From Pseudovibrio sp. Tun.PSC04-5.I4 (GTDB taxonomy: Bacteria; Pseudomonadota; Alphaproteobacteria; Rhizobiales; Stappiaceae), in the NCBI RefSeq assembly GCF_900104145.1, contig NZ_FNLB01000006.1, positions 3,908,501 through 3,972,500 on the forward strand: a DNA stretch of 64,000 nt, in the 5' to 3' direction. Position numbers and translations under genes: made by a program. The notes beneath the pieces were generated by a model. The model made no database searches. It saw nothing but the letters and a program-made list of their open reading frames with translations, and was not told the DNA's origin. Position 1 is the stretch's first letter. Each line of letters opens with the position of its first letter. Positions 9,474 through 21,009 of the stretch are shown here, piece after piece.

Positions 9474-9935
9474 ATGTTGCGAGACAAGATATCCAATGCG
9501 CTGAAAGCAGCGCAGGAAGACAAAAGCAAAAGACGTGCAGCCACGTTACGCTTGATTTCAGCGGCCATCATGGACCGCGATATCGCAGCGCGTGAGCAAG
9601 GCCGTGATGGTTTGAGCGATGAAGAGCTCATGACCCTTTTGCAGACCATGCTTGGTCAACGTGAACAAGAGGGCGCTCATTGCGAAGCTTGTGGCAAAAT
9701 AGAACTTGCTGCACAGGAACGCGATGAAGCGGATATGATCCGCGAATTCTTGCCATCCCAGCTCTCTGAATACGAAATGAAGCTTGTTTGTCAGACAGTT
9801 GTGGAATGTGTTGAAGCTCGAGGTCTGCGCGATATGGGGCGTTGCATGGCCGAGTTGAAAGTGCGTTATCCGGGTCAGATGGACTTTGCCAAAGCCAGCT
9901 GCCTGGTGAAACAGATGTTACGCGCTCCACAATAA
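9474..9935 (+). CDS. GatB/YqeY-domain protein
   Basis: A 153-residue YqeY-type protein, related to the helical tail domain of the GatB subunit of tRNA amidotransferases. The signature MLRDKISNALKAAQEDKSKR followed by ATLRLISAAIMDRDIAAR is typical. Stand-alone YqeY proteins are common in alphaproteobacteria immediately before dnaG, as here. Their molecular role is not settled. A ribosome-binding site (AGGG) precedes the ATG. A hairpin terminator follows, so dnaG is probably expressed separately. Confidence 0.9.
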   Translation: MLRDKISNALKAAQEDKSKRRAATLRLISAAIMDRDIAAREQGRDGLSDEELMTLLQTMLGQREQEGAHCEACGKIELAAQERDEADMIREFLPSQLSEYEMKLVCQTVVECVEARGLRDMGRCMAELKVRYPGQMDFAKASCLVKQMLRAPQ

Positions 9936-9963
9936 CAAGTGGATTCTGGAGTGCTTTATGACT

Positions 9964-9998
9964 GCCGTGTCTTGTGAGATGCGGCTTTTCTTTTTTCT
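9964..9998 (+). terminator. Terminator after the YqeY-type gene
   Basis: The hairpin 9964-9985 (GCCGTGTC paired with its complement through two wobble pairs) is followed by a run of Ts interrupted by one C. It lies 30 bases past the stop codon. Confidence 0.65.
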
Positions 9999-10114
9999 TC
10001 TGTCAAACAGAAGCTGACATCCAATAATTGGCGGATTTGCTGGCTATTGTGGCCATCCGCCGCTAGAATCCCTCAGCTCGGCTGCTTTCAGGTCAACTTG
10101 GAATTTGGACTACC

Positions 10115-12085
10115 ATGCGTTTCGATCAGCAATTTCTTGAGGACATCCGCAATCGCGTCTCTTTGTCAGACGTGGTGGGGCGGCGTGTAACCTGGGATCG
10201 GCGTAAATCGCAACCCGGAAAAGGTGACTTTTGGGCCTGCTGTCCCTTCCACTCAGAGAAGTCCCCGAGCTTCCACGTTGATGAGCGCCGGAACCGCTAC
10301 AAGTGCTTTGGCTGTGGTGAAAGTGGAGATCATTTCAAGTTTCTAATGGAAACTGAGGGCCTAAGTTTTCCAGAGGCTGTTGAAGAATTAGCTAGTTCGG
10401 CGGGAATCAGCCTGCCTGCGCCGGATCCTCAGGCGGCATTTAAGGCTGCAAAACGGAACTCCCTGACGGATATCTGTGAGATGGCGGTGCGCTATTTCCA
10501 GCAGGTGCTCCAGTCTCCAGCGGGGCGATCTGCGCAGGAGTATGTGCAGCGTCGTGGCCTGAGCGCTGAAACATTGAGTGAGTTTCAGTTCGGGTTTGCG
10601 CCTCCGGGCCGTGATAACCTCAAGACAGCACTTCTGGCCAAGGATGTTACTGAGGCTGAGTTGGTTGAGGTTGGTCTGCTCATCAAGCCAGAGGACGGTC
10701 GGCCATCTTATGACCGGTTCCGCAATCGTCTGATGATCCCGATTCATGATGAGCGGGGCAGGGCAGTGGCGTTCGGTGGGCGTACGATGGACCCTGATGG
10801 GCAACCCAAGTACCTGAACTCACCTGAAACACCGATCTTCCACAAAGGAACCATGCTGTTTAACGTCCACCGTGCTCGTAAACCTGCGTTTGATGCAGGG
10901 CAGGCGATTGTGGTGGAAGGCTATATGGATGCCATCGCCCTTTCGCAGGTTGGTATCAAAGGGACGGTTGCGAGCCTTGGGACTGCCTTTACCGAAGACC
11001 AAATTTTGCGGTTGTGGAAGTTTTCCGATGAGCCCGTGATTTGTTTTGATGGGGATGTGGCCGGTATTTCTGCTGCACACCGTGCGGTGGACCGTATTTT
11101 GCCAGCGCTGACAAGTGGTAAATCCTTCCAGTTTGCGTTTTTGCCAGACGGGCAAGATCCAGATGATGTGATTAATGCAGGCGGCGTCTCTGCCATGTAT
11201 GCCGAGATTGAGCGGGCGCTTCCTCTCTCGGAGGTTGTTTGGCAGCGCGAGACCAGTCAGGCCCGGATTGATACGCCGGAACGGAAAGCCGCGCTGGAAA
11301 AGGCCGTTGAAGATCTTGTGGGGACCATCAAAGATGAGCGCATTCAAAAGCGCTACCGGATGGATTTGCGCCTCAAGCTTTCGAACTTGTTTTATGAGGA
11401 AAGTCGCCGAAATCGTGGTCCAGCGCAAAAAGGCGGCGGCGGTGGCGGTTGGCGTAACAACAAACAGGGTGGTGATGAAGACAGAGCCTCGACCGCTCGC
11501 ATGGAGGCGCCTGATACGCCTGCTTATGGGGTTGAGCGAAGTTTTTGCACCATGTGTCTGATGTTCCCGGAGCTGTTTGAACGCCACTTTGAGCGGATCT
11601 CGCAGCTGACATATTCCAATGAACTTCATTCCATGTTTATGACGGCTCTTGTTCGGATTGCTACTGACCTTGCTGAGGGGACTGTGACGCAGATCTATAA
11701 TAAGCTGGATGAGCGTTTCTATAAAATCCTTCAGGAAGCGATTGTCAGTTCGAGGCCAGATGAAGACAGCAGCAAGGCAAGTACGTTGCAGCGCTGGGAT
11801 ACGTTGACCAACCGACTTCAGATCCTCAAGGAAGACCCTCCAGAAGATTTTGTCGAACATCTGTTCCTGAACTATGCGGATATGCTTGAGCTGCGGATGC
11901 TGGAGATGGAGCTTGAGCATGAAACGCGGGCTATGGAAGAAAATCTGACTGAAGAGAGCTGGAGCCGCTTTCAGGCTCTGAAGCAGGATTTAACTCGCCG
12001 TCGGGAAGACTGCTTGCGAGATGAGCAGGAGCTGGCGGAGCGTGGAACCAAGATGAAGCTTAACAAGGCTGCCATGCGCGGTTAA
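10115..12085 (+). CDS. dnaG: DNA primase
   Basis: Synthesises the RNA primers for replication. The 656-residue protein has the N-terminal CHC2 zinc-binding domain (CPFHSEKSPSFHV, then YKCFGCGESGD, residues about 43-72) and the primase catalytic core with a TOPRIM fold (IVVEGYMDAIAL near 267 and ICFDGDVAGISAA near 310). The C-terminal helical part, which binds the DnaB helicase, follows. A glycine-rich linker (KGGGGGGW) near residue 440 separates the core from the C-terminal domain. The gene lies upstream of rpoD in the primase-sigma order found in many bacteria. Confidence 0.98.
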   Translation: MRFDQQFLEDIRNRVSLSDVVGRRVTWDRRKSQPGKGDFWACCPFHSEKSPSFHVDERRNRYKCFGCGESGDHFKFLMETEGLSFPEAVEELASSAGISLPAPDPQAAFKAAKRNSLTDICEMAVRYFQQVLQSPAGRSAQEYVQRRGLSAETLSEFQFGFAPPGRDNLKTALLAKDVTEAELVEVGLLIKPEDGRPSYDRFRNRLMIPIHDERGRAVAFGGRTMDPDGQPKYLNSPETPIFHKGTMLFNVHRARKPAFDAGQAIVVEGYMDAIALSQVGIKGTVASLGTAFTEDQILRLWKFSDEPVICFDGDVAGISAAHRAVDRILPALTSGKSFQFAFLPDGQDPDDVINAGGVSAMYAEIERALPLSEVVWQRETSQARIDTPERKAALEKAVEDLVGTIKDERIQKRYRMDLRLKLSNLFYEESRRNRGPAQKGGGGGGWRNNKQGGDEDRASTARMEAPDTPAYGVERSFCTMCLMFPELFERHFERISQLTYSNELHSMFMTALVRIATDLAEGTVTQIYNKLDERFYKILQEAIVSSRPDEDSSKASTLQRWDTLTNRLQILKEDPPEDFVEHLFLNYADMLELRMLEMELEHETRAMEENLTEESWSRFQALKQDLTRRREDCLRDEQELAERGTKMKLNKAAMRG

Positions 12086-12725
12086 AGCAGGATGCCTTAA
12101 AATCGGTTGCGCCAAACAGCCTCCCTATCCCGTTTGGGGCGGTGTCTCTCTGGATTATTGGCAGACGCTTTTTGTCGGTCGGTATTGGTGCAATTTTATG
12201 GGAATGCGCGGATGCGTCGCGCCTTTCTCTCTTGACGTAGCGGATGATATTTCGGGGGTGGGTTGTGTGCGAGAGTGCTTGTTTTTCAAAGTTATCCAGA
12301 AAAATAAGTAATGAACTGTCCAAAATCCCCTAGAATCAGATTGACCGGGCCGAATCACACTTGCGAATCACAAAAGGCGAGCTACATACACTAGGTCAGA
12401 CAGCCGATGTTAGCGCCCGTAGACCATAGATGTCTTTAATGCGGCGAAATCTTAATCGGATAATCAGCGCTGTCGACGCCTGGAATGTGCCGGATACGGC
12501 CTAAAACGGTAGGGATACCGGTGTGTAGTCCTGCCCGAATGAATTTGGGTTGTCATTTCCGTGAAAACATTTTGGTGCCAAGGTTAAGTCAGGTTTAAGG
12601 GACTTTGCGTTAAACCCCAAAGTCAAATGTGATTCAAATGCCGCCTGTGTGGTCTAAGCACAGGGGTGAGTGATGGCGTAACGCGATAGTTCGCTGGTGC
12701 ACGACCAGCGACTTTGGAGCAGAAT
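12086..12725. other. Intergenic region between dnaG and rpoD
   Basis: About 640 bases with no supported gene. They must hold the rpoD promoter or promoters. A short CCTGTG / CACAGG inverted repeat (about 12645-12664) lies 60-80 bases before the rpoD start. No further structure could be assigned by eye. Confidence 0.5.
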
Positions 12726-14843
<2,118 letters not shown>

Positions 14844-14866
14844 GCTGCTGCACTAATTTGAGAATT

Positions 14867-14902
14867 AAAAAGCCGGTCTCTGTAAGGAGGCTGGCTTTTT
14901 TG
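14867..14902 (+). terminator. Rho-independent terminator of rpoD
   Basis: A 10-bp stem (14871-14880 with 14887-14896, two wobble pairs) is flanked by AAAA and a T-run. It starts 24 bases past the rpoD stop. Confidence 0.85.
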
Positions 14903-14930
14903 TGTTTTTGGCTTGCACCCTTCTATCGGC

Positions 14931-15238
14931 ATCCCGCATCAAGCGTGGGAAGACGGTTGAGGGGCCCTGCTTCCTGTTCTGCTTCATATTGGAACAAACA
15001 TCGAACACGGGTGCTGTGCGGGTGAGATGCCTCATAGGTCCCGGCTCAAAGGCCGGGATGACACCGTGTGTGTTGCATTACCTAGCCTCACCGGTGTCAT
15101 CCCGGGCGAAGCAACGCGCAGACCCGGGACCCAGAGCCAAGAGTAACGGTACTGGTGCTCGTAGCCCTAGATCCCGCATCAAGTGCGGGAAGACGGCTGA
15201 TAGGGGGAGCGATATGCATTGCCGCTCCCCCTATCAGC
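14931..15238. repeat. Cluster of REP-like intergenic palindromes
   Basis: Three related structures fill the gap between rpoD and the KAP gene. (1) A near-identical 30-base direct repeat containing ATCCCGCATCAAG and GGGAAGACGG occurs at 14931-14960 and 15171-15200. (2) Inverted arms GGCCGGGATGACACCG (15051-15066) and its near-complement (15092-15107), extended outward by GGTCCCGG / CCGGGACC, form a large cruciform. (3) A perfect 16-bp inverted repeat lies at 15196-15211 and 15223-15238 around an 11-base loop. Short GC-rich palindromes of this type are scattered through many alphaproteobacterial genomes. Confidence 0.8.
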
Positions 15239-15406
15239 GGCATGTGGGGGGATGTGCCATGCATACTCCGCTGTCACCTGCCAGAGGGACTTGCTGGATG
15301 AGGGGGATAGCAACGACAAGCGGCAAGCTCCGCATTGTCTTCGTTGTCATACATGCATAGGTTGTGACTATTGTTTTAAACGATTTCGAAGTGCGCAGGG
15401 CAGGCA

Positions 15407-17734
15407 ATGGTGGATGTAGTTGAGTTTGATCGGGTAGCGTTTGAAGGCTGGCTGGAAAAACAGTCAAATGATGTTGTTTCTCTCATCGGCATCAGGATGG
15501 CACTTCGAACGATGTTACGATTGCGGCCGGCAGAACTGGCGGAGAAGAATGCAGAGGCATTATTCTGGAAGTGCCATCAACTTATGATTTCGGCCCAACT
15601 GGTTCTTCTTGGGAAACTCAATCGAGAAGACCCTGCTTTTCAGAACGCTTATGATGAAATCTCAGGAGATGTATCTCTTCCTTTCGTTCACAAATTAGAG
15701 CACGCAGAATCTATTGGGTTGGCAGTAAGTTGCATCGAACATTCAGTTGAAGCTGTTGTTTCCGATGAGGTAACTGATATTTTTCGAGCAGTACAAAAAA
15801 TACTTGAGTTACTGTTCCAATTTCCGGATGGGTCAGCTGTTTTTACAAATGCTCTAACTGCAGATTTTGAAGTTTTTTCGCAGGGTGACCATAGCTTAAC
15901 TCAGCAAATTGATTTGCCACTTTTACCAGCTGGTAAGCTGGGGCGAGACGCTTTGGCAGTTGAGTTCGAATTGGATGCAATAGCCAGTCAAGGATCATCC
16001 TATGAACGGTGGAGTGCGTGGTACAAGCAAGTTTTGGAGGGCCAGAAAACTTCCTGGAAAGAGGAACAGAAACTCTGCGACATAGTTCGTGTTCAGTATG
16101 AAAAAGAGGGTAGGTTTGATGTTAAACAGGCATTCATTCAGGTTTACTTAAAAACGGCTACACTACTGGACGATGATAAACCAACCTCTATCGATCGCCT
16201 AAATCGTAAGTCCTTCACCTCCGTGCTTGCGTTGCATTGGGATAAGCTTTTTCGCAGGGAGCAGGTTGGTGATAATAGCAGTGAAGAACAGGGAGGGCAG
16301 TCCCAAGGCTATGCAACGCTTCTTCATGCTCCTTGGGGCAAAGGTAAAACTAGCTTATGGAATTTTCTGAAAGAAGATTTGAAGCGCGGAGAGCTTTCCT
16401 ACGCGGTTGATGGGACGTTCGAAAAAACCCAGAAGTGGGTGACCGTTGAATTTAATGCTTGGGATCATGAGCATCGCGAAAAGCCGTGGTGGCCTTTTCT
16501 TCAGTGTGTCTATTCCGAACTTTCAGAAGGCTATTCGGCTCAATGGAAGATGCTGAAAGATCTTAATATTTGGGACATTTGGGTCGGCTGGAAGATAAGG
16601 TATCCATGGTTCCCAGTCCTGTTTGTTTTATTCTCTGGGATAGCCTTAGCGGGCTATTATTGGGCATTTTTTGAGTTGTCAGCACAGAATTTTGGTTCTT
16701 ATTTGGGCAGCATTCAAGCATTGTTACTCTCTGCTGGAGCACTCTATTTACTCGGGCGCGGCATCGCTTTTGGAACGAAGAAGATCGCCGATTTTCATGA
16801 TGACCTCTCCAATAGCCAGATGGCCCATTTGGGTGAACTCTTCCGGAGTATTACTCACCCGAGAGAACAACCCATCTGCATTTTTATTGATGATCTTGAT
16901 CGCTGTAATGCTGAGTATGTGGTGCAGTTTTTGGAAGGTATTCAGACGCATTTTCGGGCATCCAATGTTTTCTATGTGGTGGCGGCGGACCGGAAATGGC
17001 TGCGTTCTGCGTTTGAGCAGCATTATTCGGGTTTCAAAGCTGATCTTTCCAATAAGGGAGAGCATCCGCTAGGGCTTTTGTTTTTGGAGAAGATTTTTCA
17101 GCTCTCGGTAGGCGTACCTGATGCGTCCGATGCGGCGCTTGATGCCTATTGGAAGCATTTGCTGGACGATAAGTCTGATGGAAAAATATCTGCAGAAAGT
17201 CGTGAAGGCACAGAACCCACTGAAACTGCCGCACATGGAAACTACAATGAGGAAGGTACTAGTTTCAACAAAAAGGGCACTGATGCGCTCTCCAATCAAA
17301 GAAGGCAAACTGCTGAAGTTGTCGAACAAGTCGCTTCGGGGCGTGCTGACAAGGAAGCTAAACATTTGCTCAGTCAGCTGAGTGCTGTGCTGCCAAACAA
17401 CCCGCGTAGTTTGAAGCGAATGATTAATCTTTATTCCATCTATCTCGTCAGTCGCAGCATTGTTGGGGCCGATCAGCCCAGTTTGCCAGAACTAACAATG
17501 GCGCGATGGATCATTTTTGAGCAGCGTTTTTTGGAACTATCGGAAGCCTTGTTGGAGGAACCTGCACGCGTTGTGGAGTTGGTTGGTGAGAAAGCACCGC
17601 CGGAGGATGGTGAGACAGATATTATCAGGCGCTATAGTCGAGATGGAGAGGTCAAAAACGTTCTTGGCTACGGCAAAAACATTGAGGGTCAGGTTATTCT
17701 AAGCCACATCAATCTCCTGAAGAAGTTCGGCTGA
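15407..17734 (+). CDS. KAP-family P-loop NTPase with membrane hairpin
   Basis: A 775-residue protein. The Walker A motif APWGKGKTSLW is near residue 305 and Walker B CIFIDDLDRCN near 490. Two hydrophobic segments (about 400-424 and 440-462) lie between them. This NTPase interrupted by a membrane hairpin is the hallmark of KAP NTPases (Kidins220/ARMS and PifA relatives). Known bacterial members include the phage-exclusion protein PifA and many plasmid- or island-borne genes of unknown role. The N-terminal 280 residues are helical, with no recognised domain. It is a lone gene immediately after a cluster of palindromic repeats. A defensive role is possible but not shown by context. An AGGGCAGG ribosome-binding site supports the ATG at 15407. 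Confidence 0.85.
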   Translation: MVDVVEFDRVAFEGWLEKQSNDVVSLIGIRMALRTMLRLRPAELAEKNAEALFWKCHQLMISAQLVLLGKLNREDPAFQNAYDEISGDVSLPFVHKLEHAESIGLAVSCIEHSVEAVVSDEVTDIFRAVQKILELLFQFPDGSAVFTNALTADFEVFSQGDHSLTQQIDLPLLPAGKLGRDALAVEFELDAIASQGSSYERWSAWYKQVLEGQKTSWKEEQKLCDIVRVQYEKEGRFDVKQAFIQVYLKTATLLDDDKPTSIDRLNRKSFTSVLALHWDKLFRREQVGDNSSEEQGGQSQGYATLLHAPWGKGKTSLWNFLKEDLKRGELSYAVDGTFEKTQKWVTVEFNAWDHEHREKPWWPFLQCVYSELSEGYSAQWKMLKDLNIWDIWVGWKIRYPWFPVLFVLFSGIALAGYYWAFFELSAQNFGSYLGSIQALLLSAGALYLLGRGIAFGTKKIADFHDDLSNSQMAHLGELFRSITHPREQPICIFIDDLDRCNAEYVVQFLEGIQTHFRASNVFYVVAADRKWLRSAFEQHYSGFKADLSNKGEHPLGLLFLEKIFQLSVGVPDASDAALDAYWKHLLDDKSDGKISAESREGTEPTETAAHGNYNEEGTSFNKKGTDALSNQRRQTAEVVEQVASGRADKEAKHLLSQLSAVLPNNPRSLKRMINLYSIYLVSRSIVGADQPSLPELTMARWIIFEQRFLELSEALLEEPARVVELVGEKAPPEDGETDIIRRYSRDGEVKNVLGYGKNIEGQVILSHINLLKKFG

Positions 17735-17850
17735 ACAGAAAGATGCCGCTGGTGGTTCTGTTAAAACTCCCGCTCAATCCGAGGGAAACCTGAAAGGGTA
17801 TTTTGCTGGTTTTCTGCAATATTGGGTTCCAAACTTAACGGAGTGAACCG

Positions 17851-18111
17851 ATGGAAACGGATGATATTCGCAGGGAGTTGGAGGGTATTAAGGCATCGAT
17901 ACGTCGTAAGCCGGGCCGTGGTTGGGTGATTGCAGCTTCCATCCTTTCCACTCTGCTGGTCCTAGTTCTAATCGCTGGGGTTATGATGTTTATGATGATG
18001 AACCATATGCGGAGTATGGATTGGCGCGGTTATGTTCCTGACCGGCTTTTAGATCAGCCCTTTAAGCAGCCTCCACCGCCGCCACCTCCGGGGCAACCTC
18101 TTCCGCGATGA
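17851..18111 (+). CDS. Small single-pass membrane protein with proline-rich tail
   Basis: An 86-residue protein. It has a basic N-terminal region, one strong membrane helix (about residues 25-50, VIAASILSTLLVLVLIAGVM, rich in methionine at its end) and a C-terminal tail ending in a PPPPPPP run. A GGAG ribosome-binding site is well placed. No family is recognised. It lies 116 bases after the KAP gene in the same direction and might be co-transcribed with it. Confidence 0.7.
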   Translation: METDDIRRELEGIKASIRRKPGRGWVIAASILSTLLVLVLIAGVMMFMMMNHMRSMDWRGYVPDRLLDQPFKQPPPPPPPGQPLPR

Positions 18112-18197
18112 TGAGGGGCTTGAGCCGGTGCACCAGCACGTGCCTTTGCTTTATGGAGGTTCTCCTGGTCGCGGAGGACTTGCATTCGTAACACATG

Positions 18198-19637
18198 CTA
18201 TTTCATCGTCGGCATTTTGAAGGCGGCAAGGGAGGCGATTGCTGCGATCCCTGCCATGATGAGGAAGATTATTGGGCCAGTGGTTGATGCTGCTTCCAAT
18301 GTGATGAGCTCTTTTGCTCCCGGCACGGAAAAACCTGTAAGCCCGGCCAGCAATCCAGCTAAGGCTGCCCCAATGGCGATGCCTGCTGACTGGAGCGGGC
18401 CGATGAAGCCTGAGGCTCTGTCTCGTTCTTCGTTCGTTTCCGCGTAGATCATTGCTTTTTTCAGGAACTGGCTGCTTATGCCAAACCCAGCGCCGTTGAA
18501 CACAGCTGACAGCAGAAAGACCCACATCGAATAATTGTAGAGTGACAGAGCACCCAGCATGGCGCCCGAAATGATGCAGAGCGAGCCGATGCGGATGAGC
18601 CACTTCTGGCTGTTCTTGTTTTGCTCACGGGCTACAATCCACGCGAGGGTCGTCCACGTAAACGCGGTGATAGCCATCGCATAAGAGGCCTGTGTGACGG
18701 TGAGGCCCCAAATCGTTTGCCCCATCGCTGTGCCATAGACCACGCGTGCGGCGCTGGAGATGGACTGCAAAAACATGACCCACATACCAAGACCCAATAC
18801 GCCTTTGAGAGCGAAAGCCCCACGCGGAATGAACGGGTTTGTGGTGTGCCTGTCCCATCGCACTGCAATTGTCAGCAGGATTATTCCAGCAAACAAGCAC
18901 AAGGTGATTGCGAGTGTGCTGCGTAGCTCTCCCACAACTGCGATGAGAAAAACAGCAACGGCCAGCAAGCCGAGGCGTGGGAAAGCGCTCATTTTGCTCG
19001 ATGCGCTGGATGCACTCTCATTGGTTCGCTTGGTAGAGGGAATAACAGTGACGGCCAGCGCCAACAGCAACAGGGACAATGGAAGGTTTGCGTAAAACAC
19101 AGCGCGCCATGACCAACTCTGAGTCAGGACACCGGCTGCCATAGGGCCAATTCCGGCAGATACCGCCCAGACGCCGGACAGAAGCGCAAAGACGGAGGAG
19201 ACTGCGTTTTCCGGGTACAGATCTGAAATGAGGGTATAGCAGAGAGAGACGATCATGCCTTCGCCCAGACCCTGAAGCATTCGGCCAAGCAGCAGTTCCT
19301 CCAGGCTGTCGGCATTGCCCGCTACAAAAGAGCCTAAAAGGAAGGAGAGCGCTGCGATGATAAAAAGCGGGCGCGCACCAAACTTCGCCTTGAGAGAGCC
19401 GGTGACAGTACCCGCCAATATGGAACCGATCTGAAACAGGCTGAGAACCCAGAAGGCGCGTTGTTGGCCGCCGAGATCTCGAATGATTTCTGGCATGATG
19501 GCGGAGGAGAGGAACGAGTTCATACTTGCCGACCCAACACCCAATATCATGATGAGGGAGGCAAGCCAGCGACCGTCCATTGTTAAATTTTTGAGCGGCG
19601 ATACTGCCGGAGAAGGTGTTGGTGTCGATAATGTCAC
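18198..19637 (-). CDS. MFS transporter, DHA2/EmrB-like
   Basis: A 479-residue major-facilitator protein with many hydrophobic segments (probably 13-14). The motif-A-like loop after helix 2-3 reads GSLKAKFGARPLFI, and RMLQGLGEGMIV marks helix 4. Such proteins export drugs or other small compounds by proton antiport. The substrate cannot be told from sequence. The GTG at 19637 is chosen as start because AGGTG at 19645-19649 serves as its ribosome-binding site. The upstream GTG at 19646 is itself part of that site. No regulator is adjacent. Confidence 0.88.
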   Translation of the reverse strand: MTLSTPTPSPAVSPLKNLTMDGRWLASLIMILGVGSASMNSFLSSAIMPEIIRDLGGQQRAFWVLSLFQIGSILAGTVTGSLKAKFGARPLFIIAALSFLLGSFVAGNADSLEELLLGRMLQGLGEGMIVSLCYTLISDLYPENAVSSVFALLSGVWAVSAGIGPMAAGVLTQSWSWRAVFYANLPLSLLLLALAVTVIPSTKRTNESASSASSKMSAFPRLGLLAVAVFLIAVVGELRSTLAITLCLFAGIILLTIAVRWDRHTTNPFIPRGAFALKGVLGLGMWVMFLQSISSAARVVYGTAMGQTIWGLTVTQASYAMAITAFTWTTLAWIVAREQNKNSQKWLIRIGSLCIISGAMLGALSLYNYSMWVFLLSAVFNGAGFGISSQFLKKAMIYAETNEERDRASGFIGPLQSAGIAIGAALAGLLAGLTGFSVPGAKELITLEAASTTGPIIFLIMAGIAAIASLAAFKMPTMK

Positions 19638-20047
19638 GAGTATCACCTATTTAGAAATATATATCTTTCTTAATTTGTGGAATTTAATAAGTAAAGTATT
19701 ATCTTATTAAATTACTCATTTGCGCGTATTCCATAAATTGGCCCCGCATAAATTAGCGGATTGTTCCTTTTGTTTCGAGAGCTTAGCCTTTGAGCATCAC
19801 GAGGAGGTCCTTTTTTCAGTAAATGCTAATGCTGCTTGAATGGTGTTGTTTGACGTAAACAGGTTGGCGGACCTTTGCGTTTACGCATGCACCTTTGTTG
19901 AGCTGAAAATTGGGTAGGGTTAGAGAGGACCGTTGGAATATGTGCTAACGACGTTTTGCAGTGTTGCGTGTTTTACCAGCGGGTGTGGGGCTTACACTAT
20001 GAAGCGGACTGGTGAATGCGTTTAGTACTTGCCTACGGGCATAAAAG
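19638..20047. other. Intergenic region upstream of the MFS gene
   Basis: About 400 bases without a supported gene. An AT-rich stretch (19655-19715) just before the MFS start probably contains its promoter. Nothing else is recognised. Confidence 0.45.
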
Positions 20048-20072
20048 AAAACCCCGCTCGGGGCGGGGTTTT
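20048..20072 (-). terminator. Strong terminator after the SIMPL-domain gene
   Basis: AAAACCCCGC (20048-20057) pairs perfectly with GCGGGGTTTT (20063-20072). The A/T arms make it bidirectional. It lies 24 bases past the stop of the minus-strand gene. Confidence 0.85.
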
Positions 20073-20095
20073 GTAAGTTTGGTTGGAGGCTTGTG

Positions 20096-20851
20096 TTACT
20101 GCACCAGCTCATATGTTATTGTTACGGATGACGAGAGGGTTTCTTGACCTGCTGCGATTGGGGGGGCGCTATCCATTTTCGCAGATCTCTGCATCATCAT
20201 TTCCGGGTATGGGCTTGGGTTGTAACCTGCCTCGGAAATACTCAAAACTTTGCCTAGGCTCACACCTGCAGCATTTGCGTAGATTTCGGCCTTTGCCCTT
20301 GCGTCTTTGACAGCGTCTTCGCGGGCTTCATCAATATATTTTTCTGGCTCAGACACACCAAACTGGACCTGGCCAACATCGTTGGAGCCGTTCTGCACAA
20401 GCATATCCAATGTTGCACCAATCTTTGTGATGTCTTGCAGGTTGATACGGAGCCCGTTTCGTACGCGATACCCAACAATCTGCGGTGCTCTGCGCTCACC
20501 ATTCTTAACGCGTATGTTGTCGTAAACAGGTGAGATATTGAAGCCAGTGGTTTGGATGTTTTTCTTGGCGATACCTGCACTTTCAACATCGTCCAGAATA
20601 CCGCGCATGGTGATGGAATTCTGCTGGAGTGCTGATTTGGCATCATCACCCTGTGTGATGACACTGGAAACAAGCGTAGCCATATCTGGTGCGACGTTGA
20701 CAGACCCTGATCCTGAAATTGTGATTTTGCCAGCAAGTGCTTCTGCCTTGGCATTAACACCGCTTGAAACAACAAGAGCGGCGGCGACAAGTCCGGCAAT
20801 GGCCAGAGCGCTCATGCTTGGAAGACGCAATTTCTTCTGTTCGGTCTGCAT
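20096..20851 (-). CDS. SIMPL-domain (DUF541) periplasmic protein
   Basis: A 251-residue exported protein. An N-terminal signal sequence (basic residues, then ALAIAGLVAAALVVSSGVNAKA) is followed by the SIMPL/DUF541 fold: ITISGSGSVNVAPDMATL at its start, and the repeated-strand and helix segment DARAKAEIYANAAGVSLGKV. Relatives include E. coli YggE and Brucella BP26, an outer-membrane-associated or periplasmic antigen forming ring oligomers. The cellular role is poorly defined. The ATG at 20851 is chosen because GGAGAATTTT lies directly before it. Upstream in-frame starts at 20863 and 20887 lack such a site. Confidence 0.9.
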   Translation of the reverse strand: MQTEQKKLRLPSMSALAIAGLVAAALVVSSGVNAKAEALAGKITISGSGSVNVAPDMATLVSSVITQGDDAKSALQQNSITMRGILDDVESAGIAKKNIQTTGFNISPVYDNIRVKNGERRAPQIVGYRVRNGLRINLQDITKIGATLDMLVQNGSNDVGQVQFGVSEPEKYIDEAREDAVKDARAKAEIYANAAGVSLGKVLSISEAGYNPSPYPEMMMQRSAKMDSAPPIAAGQETLSSSVTITYELVQ

Positions 20852-21009
20852 AAAATTCTCCATAGTCAAAGTTGTTTTGGCTGTCACTGGATCTGTGATT
20901 TAGCAGTTCTATACTGCCTCTTGTGATCAACCGAATATCCTAGTTTGCAATTTAGGGTTACAATTGCGGCGGCTCTCGGGCGTGATCGTGTCAATTCACG
21001 GATTTGATC

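Noticed and set aside
10820..11920. Long minus-strand frame opposite dnaG
   Set aside because: It is antisense to a clear DNA primase and shows no family resemblance. It is a by-product of dnaG codon use.
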